Source: Tetmemena sp. SeJ-2015 (lineage: Eukaryota; Ciliophora; Spirotrichea; Sporadotrichida; Oxytrichidae). Taken from it: a stretch of DNA of 64,000 bases. This document shows, piece after piece, positions 10,813-20,245 of the stretch (positions within the stretch are counted from its first letter, which is position 1; every line of letters begins with the position of its first letter). The notes under the pieces are model-generated. The model ran no database searches. It was not told the DNA's origin and saw only the letters and a program-made list of their open reading frames with translations. The stretch spans positions 37,667 through 101,666 of the forward strand of contig JAJKFJ010021068.1 of the NCBI GenBank assembly GCA_027382625.1. The letters run 5' to 3'. Made by a program: the position numbers and the translations under genes.

Positions 10813-13800
10813 ATGTCCAGAAGCTTGAAAGACTTTACCATAATCAATAAGCTCGGTAAGATAAATTACTCTTTGTATAATCAAAGTTTCAACCAGGAGA
10901 AGGAGCCTTTCTTCTCAAGTCTACAAGGTTAAAAGACTTTCAGACAATCACATATATGCTCTAAAAAAGGTAAGGCACATACTCCCCATAAGTTCAATTT
11001 AACTTCTATAACTAATTGTCTTGCATTTCACTTTCATCAATATTTTATGAATCATTCTACTATCTTCATTTATCTTACGAATTATTCTAACTTTTAAATT
11101 AAAGATTCTTCTTCCACCCCTCTAAATGCTTTATTTTAGGTTAGTTTGGAACCTCTTTTCGCAAAAAGAGAGAGAAAATGCACTGAATGAAGTGAGAATA
11201 CTGGCCTTCAATCCAGCATCCAAGTGTAGTCGGTTACAAGGAAGCCTTTCTTGAAGAAGAGAAGAACTTCTGCAATTTATGCATAGTTATGGAGTATGCT
11301 GATGATGGGGATCTCTATTAGAAAATTCTTGAGCATCAAAGGAATTAAACTTGGTTTGAAGAGGACACTATTTGGAGATATTTCATAAATATGGTGAGAG
11401 GACTCAAGGCTCTTCATTAACTCAAGATCTTCCACAGAGATATGAAAAGTGCAAATGTCTTCTTAAATAAGGACGGCACTGCCAAATTGGGCGACCTTAA
11501 CGTGTCAAAAGTAGCAAAGAAGGGTCTGCTATATACTTAAACTGGTACTCCTTACTATGCAAGTCCTGAAGTTTGGCAAGATTAACCCTACGATTAGAAA
11601 AGTGACATGTGGTCACTTGGCTGTGTTCTTTACGAGATATGCACACTTCAGCCACCTTTCAAAGCCAATGATATGGATGGGCTATTTAAGAAGGTTCTCA
11701 AGGGATAGTATCCTTAAATTCCTGAACACTACTCTGCAGATCTCTCAAAAATTATCAAGAAGCTGATATGTGTGCATGCTACTGCAAGGCCTAGTTGCGA
11801 TCAAGTTCTTACAAGTCCTCTGATCAAAAGATGGATCTCTAAATTAGGAATAGGAGATCACAGTGGTGGAGGGGATTCTTCAAACGAGAATCCAACAGAA
11901 GCTTTTTCTAATACTCTCTCAATCTCTCTTTTATTTAAGCTAGTGAAGGAGGAATGAATAGTAATCCAGCACTTTTGAGTACCATAGTTTTGCCGAACAA
12001 CTTGAAGCTTTTAAGTGATAGACTTCCAAAGTCGAAGTATGATGATGATTTCAAAGATAGATCCTCTAAATCCTACAAGCATATCATAAGAGAGGAGAAT
12101 AGTCCCTCGAGTCCTACTGATACGGAAGACACTCGCAAATATAGACCAAGAAATGAAAAATCTTTGAACTCTCGGGCGAATCTTGCTAAGAAGAAGAATC
12201 CTTTGATAGATATAGATGGCTAAACTCATTCTAATACTACTCGTAGATCTGCTATATCTTAAGAGAGAAATTAACTTAAAAGAAATGCTTCTGAGACTCT
12301 TTAGCTTAATTTACAAAAATCAGCTGACTCTAATACTACTTCGTAAATAGTTGAACAGGTTAATAATCAGCCCTAGCCTCAGTCAAAGATTGACAAGCCT
12401 AGTGCTATGATTTTGAAATAACAAAAGAAAAAGTAAAATGTGACTTCGATTGAGAACTCAAAGCAAATTTCAAATGATCACATGGAATAATCTCAACCCC
12501 TAAAGACTTTGAATAGCTCGGTAAATCAATCAACCCAAAATATTGCAATTCCTTCTAGAGATAGTCTGATTAGTAACCAATCAACACCTTCTGTTTCGCA
12601 AAGCAGTCATTCAATGCAAACTTAAGCAGCAGCAGTCACTCTTCCAAATCAAAACGGTTCTGGTACTTAATCTCATCCAGTAGAAAAATATTTGAGAGAT
12701 AAGACAGCTGCAAACTATTTGGAAACCATAAGAGAAAACGAAAACCCTCTAGGTCCAATTACTCAGAATTTGACAGGCAAGGGAGCAGCAGAGAAATAAG
12801 AAAAATCAGAGAGACATGTCTCCAGTAAGGTAATTACTGTTTAAGCAAATAGCATTTCAAACTCTGCTACTAGTAATAATGGGAACTAGTCTAGTGGGAT
12901 TCAAAATTTAGCAGCTAAAAAGAAAAAGGCATAGAGAATGAGTAGCCAAGAAAGTGCACAAAGTTAAAATGCAAATAGCCATATTGAAGGCTCTAATTTA
13001 TCAAGCTTAGCCATAAACTACTAATCGGTTTCAGCAAATACAAATCCTGATATATAGAGATAAAACCTTGACAGTTAAAGTGATAAATAAAGAGTAGGGG
13101 TTAAAATGAATTCCCAAAGTGGAGCGGATGAATAACAATTAGGAAGAATAGTAGTAAACCAAGGTAAAAGTGGACCTCAGAGCAGTGTAATATCACCGGT
13201 TAAAAAGTAGATTAACAATCAAAAGCAATCATATGTGGAGGAGTAGTACCAAAAAGAGAAGGATGCTTAAGTTTTGCATGAAAGGTAGCATTAGAATATT
13301 ATAGGGACCAAAAATATAAATAATGTTAGCAATAGTAACTAGAATCAGTCATAAATTGGAAATATCTTTATTTTATTGAAAAGTCAAGCGCAATTTAAAG
13401 CATCTAGAATTAAGCGAATCAAATTTCTTCAAGAAACGTGAACCAGATAAGTGAGAATAAAAATTCTAATTAGGATGTGAGAAACTCGAAAAATAGTGAT
13501 CTTGTTATAATCACCTAGCCTATTTCAATTATGCATTATAAATATGAGCTTTTTTATATCTATGAATAAGAATTCTAAGAAGGAAGATGGAAATGCTAAT
13601 TTATTTGGTACTAATCAAAGTAGCACTTAAAATGCTTAGTCAAAAAATCTAAAATCAATTCCTTCAACACTTACTTAAAATGAACCACAGACCATTTATC
13701 AAACTTCATCTATAAATACAAGCAACAGCCATAATTAAAATCCCAACTCAAATGTTGTGAACTAGGCTTAGAACAGAAACCCTAAAAATTAAAACTACAA

Positions 13801-15226
13801 CAGCTTGAAATAGCCTACTAACAAATAGAGTTAGCAGTTGATATAACCTCTCGATCATATCGAATTAAGGAATCATTCACAACTAAGTGTTACTGAGGAT
13901 AAGATTACACTTTCTAGATAATTTCAGAGAAAGGATAAATTGCATTCTTTTTTCAATTTTAAAAATTAAATTGTACCTAATTGCAATAACTTATGGAAAA
14001 TAATACGCCCTCTATCACTCATCCAAAAGAATTTTATATTTTTTTTTACTTATAAGAGGAGGGCTAAGTTGTTTACTCTCAGAGCATGAATCCTGCATCT
14101 GCAGGAGGATAAGTATTGCTTAGCGACTACTAAAACGATGGTGCCTTGATGAGTAACAGCTTAAACAGTAACAAGTAAAAGCGAGGAGGGAGAAGAAGAG
14201 AGGGCCCTATAGTGGCTAAGAATAACCATATTTTCCCTCCTCTGGATAAGCAAAATAAGAATCAAAGTGAGACTAGAGCTCATCCCTTGCGACTGCCAGA
14301 TATCAAAGGAGGCTCAAGTAGGTAAAGTAATCAAGTGGAAGATACCACTAACTCTTATAATATCGGTTCAGCAATAAGTGGAAGTGCAATTAGTAATGTT
14401 AATATCTCAGGCTTCCAGGGTTAAAACTCAATAACCTACAATCACGCAACTATCAATCAGAATAATCCTAATGCTTACAATTACTACTCTTCTGCTGAGG
14501 AGAAGAAGGAGAAAGTTAAATCTAGATTGGAACTCCTTTACAAGGTAAAGATACCAAAGCAAAAGTAGTAATTCTAACTCAGTTAACAGTAATCTCAGCC
14601 TTAAATACTGTCTTAACAGAGATAGCAGTAGCTTTCTAATTTGCATCAAAATCTGCAAAATTCCTCGTCATAGCATATCAGTAACAATTGGGAGCACAAT
14701 ATTCATTCGCACTAACCTCCTTCTACAAACATGTCTAGCTAGGCGCCATCCTAACTCTAGCATCATAACCCTCATTTAATTATTGGCCCTAATCATAACC
14801 AAAGCTCTCTCATTAAACTAAGAAAATAAGATACTCGATTGTCTTTTAATAAGGTAATTATTCTTTACAAAGCACTTGGCTGGATAAAATAATGGTCTTA
14901 TTAGCTAAGGTGGAGTCTCATCAACTACAAATGCTTCTTTAATGGGGATGGGAGGAATGAGTTAATCTAGTGGCAGCAGTAGTAACATCCCACTTAGGAG
15001 TAACATTCTTAAAAGAGCTCAGTAGAATAACTCTGGAATAGGAGCTGGCCTCAAGAATCTCGGCAACAGCTAAGGGAATAGTATAGTCTACAACAATCAG
15101 CAACAATTTTCCAAATATTTATTAAAAAATATTTCAATTTAATAATTGAATGGCTCCTTAACTCCTGGAACTCTCATCGTAGAAAATAGTGGACTGCCAG
15201 CTCAAAGACCCGGATGGTGGGGTTGA
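10813..15226 (+). CDS. NIMA-related (NEK-like) protein kinase with long Q/N/S-rich tail
   Basis: Serine/threonine kinase of NEK type, a family used in cilium and cell-cycle control. Kinase landmarks: glycine loop KLGEGAF, lysine in YALKK, catalytic loop [11 protein letters not shown], metal motif DLN in place of DFG ([11 protein letters not shown]), then [11 protein letters not shown] and [14 protein letters not shown]. After about residue 290 the protein becomes a ~1,000-residue low-complexity Q/N/S tail. ATG at 10813, TGA at 15224-15226. Two introns lie in the N-lobe (about 10857-10898 and 10971-11139). IESs at 11899, 13386, 13520, 13989 and probably 14852 must be removed. Three small slips in the N-lobe remain unexplained: 2 nt near 10908, 1 nt near 11155 and 1 nt near 11204. 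They are either sequencing errors or damage. Confidence 0.82.
11899..11936. other. IES, 38 bp, pointer AAGCT
   Basis: AAGCT at 11899 and 11937. Excision joins SSNENPTEA to [12 protein letters not shown] at the end of the kinase domain. Confidence 0.85.
13386..13411. other. IES, 26 bp, pointer AAGCG
   Basis: AAGCG at 13386 and 13412. Excision keeps the Q/N-rich frame open ([14 protein letters not shown]). Confidence 0.82.
13520..13559. other. IES, 40 bp, pointer CTAT
   Basis: CTAT at 13520 and 13560. Excision joins DLVIITQP to [15 protein letters not shown]. Confidence 0.8.
13989..14047. other. IES, 59 bp, pointer ACTTAT
   Basis: ACTTAT at 13989 and 14048. Excision joins QIVPNCNNL to [13 protein letters not shown]. 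Confidence 0.85.
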
Positions 15227-15289
15227 GAGCTTATATGAAACTTAGTTTGCAATATATAATGACAATTTAAATTATATTTGGACTCCTAA

Positions 15290-15780
15290 TTTACAATCTG
15301 CTTCCTCCATTAAATTTTATTTGACAAAATGACCGAATTGAGAGAATTAATCTGGCCTTATCCATTCAAACTTTTATCTTCTAAAAGTAGAGTGCTTCTA
15401 AAATTTAGAGCGTCTTCATGGGTATATCCCACTTCTACTTTCCCCTCCTTTAATGACTTGAGTGATTCACTTTTCTATTGCTAATTATTCTTGGCCAGTG
15501 TGATGTAGTCTCCATTATTCTAGAGCATCAAACTCTAATCCAAAATCTCTTATCCTCCATGGGCTAAAGCAATCTCATCGAACAAAGTAGTAGTAACTCC
15601 ACCCCCATCTTGCTCGGTCATTAATTATTTATCTCCACCGAATGTACTTTACTAATTCCCAAATTATTCAGTATCCTGACTCTATATGGATCTCATAGCA
15701 TTTGAATTCTTGCTCTTTAAGAGTTTACCATGTTCATCCTAGCTTATTATTGAGCTCTGATTCATAAAGAAGAAATTATT
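15290..15780 (-). CDS. Unrecognised Q-rich coding segment (minus strand)
   Basis: An open minus-strand frame begins at ATG near 15780 (MNQSSIISQDEHGKLLKSKN) and passes a second Met (MTEQDGGGVTTTLFDEIALA). It stays polar and acidic to about 15290 (LLLEDKSLNGQGQINS). Arg codons are mostly AGA, as in neighbouring genes, and Gln is mostly TAA/TAG, so it looks coding. No family recognised. The 3' end is unclear because the open frame runs on into the end of the kinase gene. It lies head to head with another coding segment at 15757-16150, which makes it a candidate piece of a scrambled gene. Confidence 0.45.
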
Positions 15781-16150
15781 ACATATTAAAAATCTGATCC
15801 TTAAAACCAATTTAAGGAGCTCTTCTGGAATTAGTTTGATGGGGAGCAGAATCAATTCTAGCAGTAATACTATTTAAGTGCTTCTAATATTGATAGAGAT
15901 TGTTATAGGGCAAGTTTTTACATCTCGAGTGAAAACTTTAAGTGTCTTAATTTTCAATCTGAGCATCTATCGACTGGTTTCTTTAGTGCTGGTTATTTTT
16001 GCAAGTGGAAGTAAGTTCAAGTTGCTTTGAGAAATCTCTCCTCCTTTGAATTTACTAAGACAGCAGTCTATTTCTCCATTCTCTGGACATCCTATTCTCA
16101 GATAATTGCTACTCATGATAAGGTAATTGCTCACCTTCCTTCTACAATAA
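15757..16150 (+). CDS. Unrecognised coding segment (plus strand)
   Basis: Open plus-strand frame reading LIHKEEIITYQKSDPQNQF, then QFQQQYYLSASNIDRDCYRA and FYISSENFKCLNFQ, ending near IIATHDK before a GTAATT. Codon use (AGA for Arg, TAA/TAG for Gln) is better here than in the opposite strand, which uses CGA. An in-frame TGA lies just upstream and no start codon is evident, so this is probably one internal piece of a gene bounded by IESs. No family recognised. Confidence 0.4.
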
Positions 16151-16244
16151 ATGAAGAGAATAGGATATTTGGTTAAGGATAAATGTTAAACTGATATTCT
16201 ACAGAACTAACTCCTCTACTTTAACTTTACATATCGAGGAAGAC

Positions 16245-17635
16245 TCAGAGATACTTCTTGGGCTTGCCGTCATCTCCATATCCAGAGTGTCCCCTGCTTT
16301 GCTCGAACTCGACTTGAAGGTTTGAGACATCGATGGCATCGTGAATGAGGTCCCACTTGCCCTTGTTTGTGACGTGGTAAATTCTCACTACTCCTCCTGA
16401 TGCAGAGTCCTTGAAGGTAGCTGAAGTGATTGCGCGAATACCAAGGTTCACAGCCTCCTGGAGAGGCATGTCCCAACGATAGAGTAAACGCATTTAAATA
16501 GAAGCAGTAGTAATTAAGATAGTTGGTGTCGAGGACTCCATAGGCGAAAGTGCCTCCTGAACCAACAGCAAACATGCGGCCACGAAGACGAGTGGCATCA
16601 TCATCGATGTAATAAAGGGAAGCTCCAGTGCTGTCAGAACCTGTAAACATAGTTCCCATTGAAAGTCCCTTTCCTCTATACTGTCTCATAATACTGGCTA
16701 ATTTTTATAATTAAAAACAGTATCATTCTTATTTTCTAACGTTAAGCTTTTTATAAATGAGAGGCATTTTTTAAATAAGCTCTAGTAATTTTAATATTTT
16801 TCTTTTTTTTTGTGGCGAGCATCATAGAAGCCATAGCGACTGAAGGCTTTTGTCCGTTTCTTAGTTCATAAACTCTGCACTGCATGGCCACATACTTTTC
16901 CCAGAACATGCAATCAGCAGCACCACCAGCCATTGTTCCCAGCAAGAAGTCATTGATTTCGATAACCTTGCGGACGTTGTTGGAGGAAATGAAGCTGCCC
17001 ATGGTAGCTCTTGCATCGACTGCAACCAGCACTCCCTCTTAGAATTCGAATGCAAGGGTGGTTGTTCCCTTTGCGAAATTAGTCAACTTAGGAGCCTTCT
17101 CCTTTAGAGAGCGCATAAATGCACCAGTCTATAAATTGCAAAGTTATTAAATAAATAATATGAAATAAAGGTTTTTTTATTCAAAAGATTTAATCATATC
17201 ATTCTTAAATATAATCCTTCCCTTTTTTTAATGTAATTTTGTGCTTTAATTTTTCTAATTGAACAATTCTTATAAACAAGAAAACTAATTTGTTTTAAAA
17301 CCTATATTGATTTAATTTCCAAGAATAGCATGTCTCTCAATTGAGAAAATATAGAAAATGGTAGTTTATAAAATTTGGTTAATGTATGCATCATGGCATT
17401 TATCTTAGATTTGAATATGTTTGCTTACATCTTGTCCGGGAGCGAACTTGAAGCAGAATCCCTCGCTTCTGTACTCTCCAGTGCTGGCGAGCTCCTCTGT
17501 AAGCAAATGCTCCACATCTGCACTTTCCTTCTGTGACATGTCAGTGAAGGGGGAAATAGTCAGAGCAGGTGCTGAGGAGAAAGACTTGGCCAAGCCGAAG
17601 TCATCGCTCTCTAAAAAGTCAAAGTTCATTTCCAT
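16245..17635 (-). CDS. PSMB5: Proteasome subunit beta type-5 (chymotrypsin-like, catalytic)
   Basis: Catalytic beta5 subunit of the 20S proteasome, an N-terminal-nucleophile threonine protease. ATG at 17635 ([14 protein letters not shown]). The propeptide runs to FAKG, then the mature Thr begins TTTLAFEF. Diagnostic segments follow: [12 protein letters not shown], the lysine region [41 protein letters not shown] and the late [11 protein letters not shown]. Stop TGA at 16245-16247. One intron separates FAPGQD from [11 protein letters not shown] (about 17131-17430, ~300 bp, GTAAGC...TATAG). Two IESs split the mature domain: 16695-16812 inside [15 protein letters not shown], and 16478-16517 at GVLDTNY/RWDMP. 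Length and motif order agree with beta5 from other eukaryotes. Confidence 0.95.
16478..16517. other. IES, 40 bp, pointer GATAG
   Basis: GATAG at 16478 and 16518 (CTATC on the coding strand). Excision joins GVLDTNY to [13 protein letters not shown] of beta5. Confidence 0.92.
16695..16812. other. IES, 118 bp, pointer TGGC
   Basis: TGGC at 16695 and 16813 (GCCA on the coding strand). Excision joins VAMASMMLA to [14 protein letters not shown], a highly conserved beta5 segment. Confidence 0.92.
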
Positions 17636-17843
17636 TTTGCTGTAAATTAAATTTATAAATCTCTCAACCAAATTTTAAATTCTTCCACACATATATACAA
17701 ACACAACTTCTAATGAGACTGATCTTGTGTAGATTATGCTTTAATAAGTACTTTTTACCGGATAAGTTGTTGTGATAGGTTTATAGGGTTAATGTGAGTG
17801 TATAATTTAAAATTTGAATTCGTTTGAATCTTTAAGAAGAATA
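17636..17843. promoter_or_regulatory. Short divergent intergenic region
   Basis: 208 bp of AT-rich DNA separates the start codons of the proteasome beta5 gene (-) and the kinesin gene (+). Both promoters, and any chromosome-end sites, must lie here; no specific motif is recognised. Confidence 0.35.
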
Positions 17844-20175
17844 ATGAGAAGATAAGAATCTCAAGGACTTTCCTCAAGAGGAACTATCTAACACTCAATT
17901 GATACTTCAAGAGAGCAAATCAACTCATCGCCTAAGGCAGAGAGATCCCATTCAGTACTGCCAGCATCGAAGGCAGTTGGATCTATGAAAGTGGGAAGGA
18001 ACAGCATCATAGAGAGAAATCCCACTAATCACAAAAGCGAAGGCAACAACATCAATGTAGTCATAAGAATAAGACCTGCCCCTCAGAACTATCAGCAAAA
18101 CGGTATGCAAATCTCTAAATCTTCAGTTTATATTCAACTAGAAAATCCATTTAGCATCTTTATATAAACCTTGTATATAGTTTCAGCAGATCCATCCTTT
18201 TTCGGAAATCAGCAAAACTAGCCTTAGATGCGAAGATGCATTTAAGAAGTCAAAGAAAAAAGAACATTAGTGATGCCAGGAGGAGCTCAAAAGACTGAGC
18301 CAGAGAGCTTCACATTTGATTATGTGGGTGATGAGGACTGCACTCAAGAGGAGATTTTCAAGAAGACTGCAAGACCAATCGTTGACTAATGTTTGCTAGG
18401 ATATAATGGCACTATATTTGCCTATGGATAAACTGGATCAGGAAAAACTCACACAATCTTAGGAGAATACAAGTAAACCCCACTTTAAAGGCATTACTTT
18501 TATACCAATAAGTGTAATTTACAAACACTTAAATTCTTTTAAAAAATAAATGTCAACAAATTTAAAACCTATCCTTGGTCAATTTATAACTTGTAATTTT
18601 TAACGAGGATTTTACTTTATTGCAATATAGCTGAGGCCGTTGGTGCTTATTAAAATAGTATGGAAAACTCTATGATGCACTCAATAGACGCTAATGAACA
18701 ATCAAGGAGGCAGATAGACTCCCTCGGTTCTAGCTATATGATGAATTCCTCTTAACTTAATTAGTCTGCACTTCATAAGCCTCATAAATAGCTAGATAAG
18801 TAATGCGGAATTCTTCCAAGAGCCTTTTAGTACCTCTTTCATTAAATCGATAGAATCAAGTCAAGATTGCTTCTTCTTTAAATTAGTAATTAATTTGATT
18901 GCAATCTACTAGAAGTGGAACTTTAAGCGCTTCAAGGCTGGGTAAAAACTCTATCAGAAAGTCAAACCTACTTTCCTCTACAGATAAGACTTTGCTGCCT
19001 TCCTTTTCAGAGGACTGCGTTCGCGTAGACTTTGACGTGAAGTGCTAGTTTATCGAGATTTACAATGAATCTCTCTTTGACTTGCTTGACTCACAGAAGG
19101 ATTAGAAACTGAGAATCACTCAAGACACAGACAACAAAGTCAGCATCGAGGGGTCAATTAGTGAGAAGGTGGAAAATCTTGATGATGTTATGAAACTAGT
19201 CACAAGGGGAAACAATAAGAGAGAGGTTGATGCTACTAGAATGAACAAAGTCAGTTCAAGATCCCATGCTGTCTTCATCACTACAATCAAGACCATCGAA
19301 TTAATTAATGAGGATGAGTTATCAGTATTTTTAGATAAGAAGTGATGGAAAGTGGATAGTAAAATATCAAGACTTCGAGATTTTGCATCGTGGATTTGGC
19401 TGGAAGTGAGCGTTCAAAAGACACAGGCGCCGAGGGTAAACAGCTCATAGAGGCTAATGCAATAAATAAATCCCTCTCAGTGCTTAGCTCCGTGATCAAT
19501 AAGCTTGCAGAAAAATCAAAAGCTCAGAGCTTCGAAACCAAGCATAGATAAATTCACATTAACTACAGAGATAGTAAACTCACTTACCTGCTCTAAGATT
19601 CACTCGGAGGTAACTCAAAGACTGTCATCATCTGCAATAAATATACAATATAAGTTAAGTATATTGACGCTAATTAGTTTTTGTTAATGTAAACCCTCAT
19701 GTACAAGCGATAAAAGAAACGAGGAGCACTCTCTAGTTTGCACAAAGAGCTAAGCTCATTTAAAACCAGGCTGAAATAAACATGGATACAAACAGTGCGG
19801 AATATTGGAAGAGCAAGTACTAGAGCATGAAATAGCAGTATGATAAACTTCTTTAGCTCGGCTAATACTTAATATATAATTTAGATTTTAATTTTGCTAG
19901 GGTACTCTCTCAAAGGCAAATACTGAAGATCATAAGCAAGTTTAAAAATAGGGAGCAAGGACAGCTTATGGAACTTCTTATACGTGCCTGTCCTGCTCTG
20001 AGAAGCAAGGTCATTCGCTTAATATAATTAGACATTTAATTGAAGTTAGCTTGAAAACTAGTAGGATTTCTAGAAGCTGTAAATTGAATCTTTAAAAGCC
20101 ATCCAGAATTTGACTTCCTAGCTCAAAGAGATATTAACATAAGCAAAATGCTAGAAAAGATTTTCCCTAGAGTGA
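17844..20175 (+). CDS. Kinesin-12 / KIF15-like motor protein
   Basis: Plus-end-type kinesin with an N-terminal motor domain, opening with about 60 Ser-rich residues and then INVVIRIRPAP. Motor landmarks: P-loop GQTGSGKT, whose Gln codon is TAA; switch I region NKVSSRSHAVF; switch II IVDLAGSERSKDTGAEGK; INKSLSVLSSVI; INYRDSKLTYLLQDSLGGNS; and the neck NPHVQAIKETRSTLQFAQRA. The NINKSL/RDSKLTFLL style is closest to kinesin-12 by memory. A coiled coil (ENQQDFQKLQIESLKAIQN) follows, then TGA at 20173-20175. The first intron ends TTTCAG before ADPSFFGNQ. IESs at 18470, 18865, 19324, 19636, 19861 and 20017 must be removed. The tail frame between 19896 and 20017 is the least certain part. The stop lies only 70 bp before the next start codon. 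Confidence 0.88.
18470..18622. other. IES, 153 bp, pointer CAA
   Basis: CAA at 18470 and 18623. Excision joins THTILGEYN to IAEAVGAYQN just after the P-loop. The pointer is short. Confidence 0.7.
18865..18896. other. IES, 32 bp, pointer GATTGC
   Basis: GATTGC at 18865 and 18897. Excision joins FHQIDRIKSRL to QSTRSGTLSASRL in frame. Confidence 0.88.
19324..19340. other. IES, 17 bp, pointer AGT (edges uncertain)
   Basis: AGT at 19324 and 19341. Excision removes an in-frame TGA and joins INEDELSV to MESGQQNIKTSRFCIVDLAG. A longer 41-bp alternative between other AGT copies also restores the frame. Confidence 0.6.
19636..19685. other. IES, 50 bp, pointer AAT
   Basis: AAT at 19636 and 19686. Excision joins GGNSKTVIICN to VNPHVQAIKETRS, a conserved kinesin segment. 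Confidence 0.8.
19861..19895. other. IES, 35 bp, pointer GCTA
   Basis: GCTA at 19861 and 19896. Excision joins YDKLLQLG to QGTLSKANTEDHK. Confidence 0.75.
20017..20048. other. IES, 32 bp, pointer GCTT
   Basis: GCTT at 20017 and 20049. Excision leads into the coiled coil LENQQDFQKLQIES in an open frame. Confidence 0.72.
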
Positions 20176-20245
20176 TAGATAGATCTAATTTGATGGAGGG
20201 ACTGAATTAAAGGGAATTATCAGTTAAAATTTAATAATTAAATAA

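Noticed and set aside
14852..14870. A 19-bp GT-AG intron in the kinase tail
   Set aside because: It starts GTAATT and ends AG, but an AAG repeat at both ends explains it equally as an IES; 19 bp is shorter than the other introns seen here. Left undecided and not listed as an intron.
15780..16200. Extending the minus-strand segment upstream through the plus-strand one
   Set aside because: The minus frame stays open but gives long hydrophobic runs that are the reverse of a polar Q-rich frame, and uses CGA for Arg, which is rare nearby. The plus-strand reading is preferred.
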